64,000 nt of DNA from Bufo bufo (Eukaryota; Chordata; Amphibia; Anura; Bufonidae). The DNA lies in contig NC_053392.1 in NCBI RefSeq assembly GCF_905171765.1, positions 404,530,565-404,594,564 of the forward strand, written 5' to 3'. Shown piece by piece: positions 57,601 through 64,000 of this stretch (position 1 is its first letter; each line of letters begins with the position of its first letter). The notes under the pieces were generated by a model. The model was not told the origin of the DNA, did not search any database, and worked only from the letters and a program-made list of their open reading frames with translations. Position numbers and translations under genes: made by a program.

Positions 57601-58740
57601 CGCTGATGGGCATAGTGAGTTCATGGAAGTTTTTATTTTTTGTCACAAGTTAGTGGAATATGAGACTTTGTATGAAAAAAAAAAAAAAAAAAAATCAGCA
57701 TTTTCCACTAACTTGTGACAAAAAATAAAAAATTCTAGGAACTCGCCATGCCCCTCACAGAATACCTTGGGGTGTCTTCTTTCCAAAATGGGGTCACTTG
57801 TGGGGTAGTTATACTGCCCTGGCATTTTCCAGGGGCCCTAATGTGTGGTAAGTAGGTAAATGACCTGTGAAATCCTAAAGGTGCTCTTTGGAATATGGGC
57901 CCCTTTGCCCACCTAGGCTGCAAAAAAGTGTCACACATGTGGTATCGCCGTATTCAGGAGAAGTTGGGGAATGTGTTTTGGGGTGTCATTTTACATATAC
58001 CCTTGCTGGGTGAGAGAAATATCTTGGCAAAAGACAACTTTTCCCATTTTTTTATACAAAGTTGGCATTTGACCAAGATATTTATCTCACCCAGCATGGG
58101 TATATGTAAAATGACACCCCAAAACACATTCCCCAACTTCTCCTGAGTACGGCGATACCAGATGTGTGACACTTTTTTGCAGCCTAGATGCGCAAAGGTG
58201 CCCAAATTCCTTTTAGGAGGGCATTTTTAGATATTTGGATACCAGACTTCTTCTCACGCTTTGGGGCCCCTAGAATGCCAGGGCAGTATAAATACCCCAC
58301 ATGTGACCCCATTTTGGAAAGAAGACACCCCAAGGTATTCAATGAGGGGCATGGCGAGTTCATAGAAATTTTTTTTTTTTGGCACAAGTTAGCGGAAATT
58401 GATATTTTTAATTTTTTTCTCACAAAGTCTCCCGTTCCGCTAACTTGGGACAAAAATTTCAATCTTTCATGGACTCAATATGCCCCTCACGGAATACCTG
58501 GGGGTGTCTTCTTTCCGAAATGGGGTCACATGTGGGGTATTTATACTGCCCTGGCATTCTAGGGGCCCTAAAGCGTGAGAAGAAGTCTGGAATATAAATG
58601 TCTAAAAATTTTTACGCATTTGGTTTCCGTGAGGGGTATGGTGAGTTCATGTGAGATTTTATTTTTTGACACAAGTTAGTGGAATATGAGACTTTGTAAG
58701 AAAAAATAATAATAATTCCGCTAACTTGGGCCAAAAAAAT
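54640..58740. repeat. Chain of inverted repeats forming a ~3.7-kb palindrome
   Basis: Segments containing GACCCCATTTTGGAAAGAAG, GGTATTCNNTGAGGGGCAT and CACAAGTTAGCGGAAA occur again and again in alternating orientation. The whole block is symmetrical about 56474. Left-arm landmarks (55046 hairpin, 55410 hairpin with CACCCAGCATGGGTATATG arms, 55800 hairpin) reappear inverted on the right (57140, 57410, 57680, 58050, 58400). The centre is a 112-base non-repeated spacer bounded by TTAA on both sides (56414-56417, 56530-56533), next to GGGGCTGAGGTGG and CCACTTCAGCCCCC. No coding; the open frames here are by-products of the repeats. Confidence 0.85.
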
Positions 58741-58744
58741 GTCT

Positions 58745-59780
58745 GAATGGAGCCTTACAGGGGGGTGATCAATGACAGGGGGGTGATCAATGACAGGGGG
58801 GGTGATCAATGACAGGGGGTTGATCAATGACAGGGGGGTGATCAGGGAGTCTATATGGGGTGATCACCACAGTCATTGATCACGCCCCTGTAAGCCTTCA
58901 TTCAGACGTCCGGATGCGTTTTGCGGATCCGATCCATCTATCAGTGGATCCGTAAAAATCATGCGGACGTCTGAATGGAGCTTTACAGGGGGGTAATCAA
59001 TGACAGGGGGGTAATCAATGACAGGGGGGTGATCAGGGAGTCTATATGGGGTGATCACCACAGTCATTGATCACGCCCCTGTAAGGCTTCATTCAGACGT
59101 CCGGATGCGTTTTGCGGATCCGATCCATCTATCAGTGCATCCGTAAAAATCATGCGGACATCTGAATGGAGCTTTACAGGGGGGTAATCAATGACAGGGG
59201 GGGTGATCACCACAGTCATTGATCATGCCCCTGTAAGGCTTCATTCAGACGTCCGGATGCGTTTTGCGGATCGGATCCATCTATCAGTGCATCCGTAAAA
59301 ATCATGCGGACATCTGAATGGAGCTTTACAGGGGGGTGATCAGGGAGTCTATATGGGGTGATCACCACAGTCATTGATCATGCCCCTGTAAGGCTTCATT
59401 CAGACGTCCGGATGCGTTTTGCGGATCCGATCCATCTATCAGTGGATCCGTAAAAATCATGCGGACGTCTGAATGGAGCTTTACAGGGGGTTGATCAATG
59501 ACAGGGGTGTAATCAATGACAGGGGGGGTGATCAGGGAGTCTATATGGGGTGATCACCACAGTCATTGATCATGCCCCTGTAAGGCTTCATTCAGACGTC
59601 CGGATGCATTTTGCGGATCCGATCCATCTATCAGTGGATCCGTAAAAATCATGCGGACATCTGAATGGAGCTTTACAGGGGGGTGATCAATGACAGGGGG
59701 GTAATCAATGACAGGGGGGTGATCAGGGAGTCTATATGGGGTGATCAGGGGTGATCAGGGGCTAATAAGGGGTTAATAAG
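58745..59780. repeat. Satellite-like array, 150-195-bp units with nested 18-bp repeats
   Basis: About five units contain GGATGCGTTTTGCGGATCCG, ATCATGCGGACGTCTGAATG, a variable number of GGGGGGTGATCAATGACA repeats, GGGAGTCTATATGGGGTGAT and CACAGTCATTGATCACGCCC. Unit starts are near 58914, 59102, 59257, 59409 and 59603. Length variation comes from the count of the inner 18-base repeat. Each unit also carries opposing CAGACGTCC/GGACGTCTG motifs. It lies just inside the right end of a piggyBac-like element. Confidence 0.9.
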
Positions 59781-59838
59781 TGACGGGGGGGTGTAGTGTA
59801 GTGTAGTGGTGCTTGGTGGGACTTTACTGAGCTACCTG

Positions 59839-60059
59839 TGTCCTCTGGTGGTCGATCCAAACAAATGGGACCACCAGAGGACCAGGTAGCAGGTATATTA
59901 GACGCTGTTATCAAAACAGCGTCTAATATACCTGTTAGGGGTTAAAAAAAACACATCTCCAGCCTGCCAGCGAACGATCGCCGCTGGCAGGCTGGAGATC
60001 AACTCTCTTACCTTCCGTTCCTGTGAGCGCGCGCGCCTGTGTGCGCGCGTTCACAGGAA
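59839..60059. repeat. Four consecutive strong hairpins near a piggyBac end
   Basis: Stem pairs: TCCTCTGGTGGTC 59841-59853 with 59869-59881; AGGTATATTAGACGCTGTT 59891-59909 with 59915-59933; ATCTCCAGCCTGCCAGCG 59955-59972 with 59982-59999; and TTCCTGTGA plus a GC-alternating tract 60018-60036 with 60043-60059. All stems are perfect or nearly so with loops under 20 bases. They lie 95-315 bases from the TTAA-adjacent end at 60153. Confidence 0.85.
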
Positions 60060-60157
60060 ATCTCGGCCATCGCGAGATGACGCATATATGCGTGACTCTG
60101 CGCAGGGCTGCCACCTCCGGAACGCGATCCTGCGTTAGGCGGTCCGGAGGTGGTTAA

Positions 60158-61643
60158 GGACCAGTTCAGGTCTGAAGTCACTTTGTGGGGCTTACATAGT
60201 GGATACCCCCATAAATGACCCCATTGTCAAAGCTACACCCCTCAAGTTACTTAAAAGTGATTTTACAAACTTTGTTAACCTTTTAGGCATTCCACAAGAA
60301 TGGAGATCAAATTTTTTTATTTCACTTTTTGAGCAGATTTTCAATTTTTTTTACATTTTTTTCTTTAACACATCGAGGGTTAACAGCCAAACAAAACTCA
60401 ATATTTATTACCCTGATTCTGCGGTTTACAGAAACACCCCACATGTGGTCATAAACTGATATAAGGGCGCACAGCAGGGAGCAGAAGAAAAGGAGCGCCG
60501 CATGGTTTTTGGAAGGCAGATTTTGCTGAACTGGTTTTTAGATGCCATGTCCCATTTGAAGCCCCCCTGATGCACCCTTACAGTAGAAACGCCCCAAAAA
60601 GTGACCCCATTTTGGAAATTAGGGGATACGGTGCCAGTTTTATTGATACTATTTTTGGGTACATATGATTTTTTGATCATTCATTCTAACACTTTATGGG
60701 GCAAAGTGACAAAAAAATTGGTTGTTTTAGCACAGTTTTTATATATTTATTTTTACAGCGTTCACCTGAGGGGTTAGGTCGTGTGATATTTTTATAGAGC
60801 TGGTTGTTACGGACGTGACGATACCTAATATGTATACTTTTTTTTATTTTACTTTAACACAATAATAGCATTTTTGAAACAAAAAAAATGATGTTTTAAT
60901 GTGTCCATGTTCTGAGAGCTTTATTTTTTTTTATTTTTTGAGTGATTTTCTTATGTAGGGGCAAATTTTTTGCGGAATGAGGTGATGGTTTTATTGGTAT
61001 TTTGTTGGACATACGCCTTTTTGATCACTTGGTGTTGCACTTTTTGTGATGTAAGGTGACAAAAATGGCTTTTTTTGACAGTTTAAATTTTTTATTTTTT
61101 ATGGTGTTAATCGGACTGGGTGGATCATGTAATATATTTATAGAGCCGACTGTCATGGACGCGGCAATACCAAATATGTCTATTTTCTTTTTTTTTTTCA
61201 ATTTAAAAAAAAAATTATTTTATTTTTTTACATGTGAAACCTTTTTTTTTTTCCACTATTGATTTCTCCTGTAATTGGGGCTGACATAGTAGCCCCAGTT
61301 ACAGGGGAAATACACCCTCCAGAGAGGCTGTACAGCACAATACAGCGCTGTACTGTACAGCCTCAGTGCAGGGCTGATCGAGGTCTGTGAAAGACCCGAC
61401 AGCTTCTGCACTCTTCCTACTCTGTATGCGCTGTGTATACAGCGATCTAGAATGCAGGGACACCTGGGAACTGTCCCTGCCTTCTCTAAGGGTTACCCTG
61501 CTGTCACTGACAGCGTACAACCCGATCTGCAGATGCACGATTAGCGTGCAGCTGCGATCTCTGAATGAACGTTCCAGAACGTCCATTCAGAGATTAACCG
61601 ACCGCTCAAGGACGTTTATAGTCAATGGGCAGTCAGGAAGTGG
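60158..61643. mobile_element. Second piggyBac-like non-coding right part
   Basis: AT-rich DNA with phrases such as ATGACCCCATTGTCAAAGC and AGTGACCCCATTTTGGAAAT that relate it to the inverted-repeat chain. It has two related ~300-base parts (GTGATATTTTTATAGAGC near 60783 and ATGTAATATATTTATAGAGC near 61127, each followed by GG-CG-GACGATAC or similar). It ends GGGCAGTCAGGAAGTGG at TTAA. No coding. The block just left of it ends at the TTAA at 60154-60157, so one element was inserted beside or within the other. Confidence 0.6.
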
Positions 61644-61648
61644 TTAAA

Positions 61649-61960
61649 TTTAACAATGACACATGCAGCAAACGCTGCAAATTTTGTATTTTGCCCAAAA
61701 TGGGTATTTTTTTAATAACAGAATATGACAGCAGTATCTAACGCTTGTATTTCACACTGACAGATGCAGCAAGGGCTGTCAAATTTTGTATTTTGCCCAA
61801 AAAGGGTGTTTTTTAAAACCCAGAAAATGATTGCAGTATTTGAAGCTTAAATATCACACTGACAAATGCTTCATAGGCCCCAGATGTAGGGTATTGCCAA
61901 AATGGGTGCTTTTTTAAACCCAGAAATGTATTGCAATATTTCAAGCTTCTATTTGACTGT
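61649..61960. repeat. hAT 5' tandem repeats, right of piggyBac
   Basis: Three units with ACATGCAGCAAACGCTGC or a variant, TTTGTATTTTGCCCAAAATG, and AGTATCTAACGCTTG. Same family as 51700-51838. Beyond them, to 62473, is the hAT end with GTTCGGGTTC motifs. Confidence 0.8.
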
Positions 61961-62482
61961 CACAAATACACATATGCTGTGCTGGTGCACTGAACTTGCA
62001 TAAAATGTCCGCCGCCGCCCACGTAACTATCAGACGGATAAAAGTCATTTTTCTGTGTCACTGGGCTCAGGGCAGGGTAAAAAGATTGTGCATTGCACCC
62101 ACAAAACAAAATCTAGGTAGATCGCCGAGTTAACAAGCACTTCTGATTAAAGATTCTGTCTTATTCTCTCCCTCACAGCAGCAGCTTCCTATCCCTACAC
62201 TAATCAGAGCAGAGTGACATGCAGCACTATGTGACTCCAGCTTATATAGAGGCTGGGTCACATGCTGCACTAGCCAATCACAGCCATGCCATTAGTAGGC
62301 TTGGCTGTGATGGCTTCTAAAGGCACACAAGTTAAACACTGGTTGATTGGCTGCTCTGCAGCCTTTCAAAAAACACCATTAACTCACCGAACACCGAACC
62401 CGAACTTTTACTGAAAAGTTCGGGTTCAGGTCTGGGGTTCAAAAATCCTAAAGTTCTGGTTCGCTCAGCCCTACTTGTAACA

Positions 62483-62757
62483 TTAAATAATACTATGGAT
62501 CTCATATTTTCTGTTCAGTCCTTTTGGTTCCAAGCTATCAAGTTTATGTATCCAGAAGGCTTCCCTGGTTTTTAGTTGTCCGATTCTGCATGGTGTCACC
62601 TGTTCAATCACTTGATATTTCAATTAGGAGAGGTTGTGACCTGCTGCATCAAAGTGTGCCGTTACGGGTAATAGGAGTTTTTTCCGCATAATATTGGACT
62701 TATTTTGGCATACCCAATCACAGATTTTTATGTATTGTCTCACCCACATATATCTTG
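62483..62757 (-). pseudogene. Penelope-like element, GIY-YIG endonuclease C-terminus
   Basis: On the minus strand from about 62757 the sequence reads GKIYVGETIHK (the GIY-YIG-side YVGET motif), then, after a frameshift, HFDAAGHNLS, a TAA, LKYQVIEQVTPCRIGQLK and REAFWIHKLDSLEPKGLN, ending at a stop at 62485-62483. The spacing and the closing REAFWI-KL--L-P-GLN phrase are the signature of Penelope-like endonucleases. The reverse transcriptase part is cut away by the LINE on the right. The stop lies one base from the duplication of the 19-kb hAT. Confidence 0.88.
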
Positions 62758-62764
62758 CCAGAGG

Positions 62765-64000
62765 GGCACTTTAAGAGATATATATTTACAGTCGTTACTT
62801 CATGATTTCTATGAAATGTCCAATTTCTTAGTAAATTTATCTAAATCTACGATCTTGAACGTTTCTTTACTGGTGACGACTATGACCAGGTTAAAAAACG
62901 CTGCGGCCTTTCATTGGACAACTGACCATATCACTTTTTTAGGAATAAATCTGACCCCTAGTTTTTCCCGGTTATATCACGAGAATTTCCACACTCTTTC
63001 GAAACGTATAGAAGACCTTATAAGTTCCTGGGATATCCCATTTGTGTCTTGGTTTGGCCGTAGAACTCTGATCAAAGCTATTCTCATGCCAACGGTTTTG
63101 TATTACATTCAGGCGTTGCCTATTCCAATTCCCAGGGCCTTCTTTAAGAAAATCCAAAGCATCCTTCTGAAATTTTTATGGGGTAAAAAAAAAGCTAGGT
63201 TACCTTTTAAACAGGTCAAGCAACGGACTACTAAAGGGGGAATGGGGGTACCAGATGTATACTTATACCACAAAGCAGTGATTTGCATGCGCTGTTTGGA
63301 ATGGTTGAGATGTTATTCAAACCGCTTAGATCTTTCAATTGAATCCAGCATGGCTAACATCCCTTTGCGCTCTCTGTTGTTTATGGATAGTGCATTGGCT
63401 AGGAAAGCATTGAAAACAGTTAGCTCCATAACTCTGTATTCGATAAAGATATGGTCAGAATCTAATTGGCTTACATCATTAGCCCCAAATTATCCTACAT
63501 TAATGCAAGTAAGAGATTTATTATTTCAAGCGCCTATACAGTTTCTAGACACCCTACCGGTTAGAACGAAATCTCTTACCACGCCTATTTTAAACTTATG
63601 CAAAGAAGATGATGTTCCTACATATGATGATTTGCGTTCTCTTCCGGCGCTGAATAACCTTTCCACTTTTCATCTGGCCTATTTACTCCATCAGATAAAA
63701 AAACACTTAACAATTTTCCCGATGGTAACAGCTCACACCCCTTTTGAATAATTAGCTTTACAAATAATGGAACCAAAAGGGAAAATTTCCCAATTATATG
63801 AAACCCTACTTTCCAACCAGGGTTCAGAGACCCCTATATTTATTCAGCAATGGACAGCAGAGCTGAACATTCAATTATCCCCCTTAGAAGTAAAACATGC
63901 ATTCAGAGCGTTTCTTAAGGTGTCCAGGTGCGTCAAGCTGCAAGAGAACAGCTATAAAGTTTTAACAAGATGGTATTACACACCTCAAAGACTTCATCGC
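62765..64000 (+). pseudogene. Tx1/L1-like ORF2, C-terminal part, runs off the edge
   Basis: The frame shows the L1/Tx1 reverse-transcriptase end and thumb: TFLGINLTPSFSRLYHENF, DIPFVSWFGRRTLIKAILMP, FLWGKKKARLPFKQ and TTKGGMGVPDVYLYHKAVI. One TAA at 63749-63751 (a probable Glu codon in HTPFE) interrupts it. The same frame then stays open to base 64000 (LALQIMEPKGKISQLYETLL). The 5' end is truncated into the Penelope-like sequence near 62760, so endonuclease and palm are absent. It is clearly different from the LINE at 33.7-41.7 kb and in the opposite orientation. Confidence 0.88.

Larger units (their letters stand above)
51839..61643 (+). mobile_element. piggyBac-like complex, about 9.8 kb
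   Basis: The block interrupts the hAT 5' repeats. It contains a piggyBac transposase gene (52092-54044), a 4-kb chain of inverted repeats, a satellite-like array and two right-hand ends that abut TTAA: GGTCCGGAGGTGG before TTAA at 60154-60157, and GTCAGGAAGTGG before TTAA at 61644-61647. Two more ends of the same style face each other at 56413 and 56534. The left boundary has no TTAA and no inverted end, so it is truncated. At least two piggyBac-type elements are merged here. Confidence 0.75.
43450..62473 (-). mobile_element. hAT element spanning 19 kb with nested insertions
   Basis: The left end TAGAGTTGAGCGGAC (43450) and the complement of the right end (TAGGGCTGAGCGAAC, ending 62473) match at 12 of 15 positions. 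The flanks CTTGCAAC (43442-43449) and CTTGTAAC (62474-62481) match at seven of eight. Both terminal regions contain GTTCGGGTTCG-type motifs. The minus strand encodes a BED-type hAT transposase (48535-51670). Tandem repeats flank it on both sides: 44736-45033 plus 47897-48255, and 51700-51838 plus 61649-61960. A LINE entered the first set and a piggyBac complex the second. A second, partial copy of the C-terminal region joined to 18S-like DNA lies next to the left end. Confidence 0.75.

Noticed and set aside
55525..58562. Many 80-120-codon frames such as those sharing ISPSMGICKMTPQNT
   Set aside because: All lie in inverted repeats and recur on both strands. They follow repeat structure and lack family motifs.
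58745..59780. Possible CRISPR-like array because of regularly spaced repeats
   Set aside because: Units are contiguous tandem repeats with no unique spacers, in eukaryotic transposon context.

Overview
This window looks like repeat-dominated DNA from a large vertebrate genome, most likely an anuran amphibian (frog or toad). I infer this from the mixture of element families: Tx1/L1-like and CR1/L2-like LINEs, a Penelope-like element, a piggyBac with a PGBD4-like transposase, hAT elements with BED-finger transposases, several Tc1 families, and many hairpin MITEs with TTA/TAA target duplications. There are no bacterial-type operons, ribosome-binding sites or CRISPR arrays. I found no tRNA gene. 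The only sequence I would call an ordinary host gene is one terminal coding exon near 29.2 kb (+ strand), with an AG acceptor in front and AATAAA signals behind.

Layout. 1-0.9 kb: a minisatellite ending in a Helitron-like 3' terminus. 1.8-8.3 kb: MITEs, a hAT MITE (3388-5740, perfect 8-bp duplication) that carries a Tc1 with an intact reading frame, and a decayed hAT transposase. 8.3-15.4 kb: quiet DNA with a few MITEs. 15.4-19.7 kb: a 4.3-kb hAT element with internal tandem and inverted repeats. 20-24 kb: three Tc1-family elements, one of them a second copy of the element at 3.8 kb. 24-30.6 kb: MITEs, a solo LTR and the host exon.

30.6-64 kb is a nest of transposons. The oldest recognisable layer is the 3' part of a Penelope-like element on the minus strand, in pieces at about 62.76-62.48, 43.44-42.53 and 31.2-30.84 kb. 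Two hAT elements (32175-42524 and 43450-62473), each with a 7/8-matching 8-bp duplication, split it. The first hAT contains a full-span Tx1/L1-like LINE (33691-41711) with an exact 14-bp duplication, and that LINE holds a Tc1 and three hairpin MITEs. The second hAT contains a CR1-like LINE, itself split, a 10-kb piggyBac complex, and two tandem stretches that read as diverged 18S rRNA. The LINEs and the piggyBac landed in the ~100-bp tandem repeats that these hAT elements carry near their ends.

Nothing here appears fully competent to move. The best-preserved genes each carry a small fatal lesion: the Tc1 at 4.0-5.1 kb has Lys at the catalytic Glu position, the piggyBac gene has one in-frame TAG, the L1 reverse transcriptase has lost one Asp of its YADD motif, and the L1 at the right edge has one in-frame TAA. 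All family names rest on motifs recognised by eye. No database search was run.
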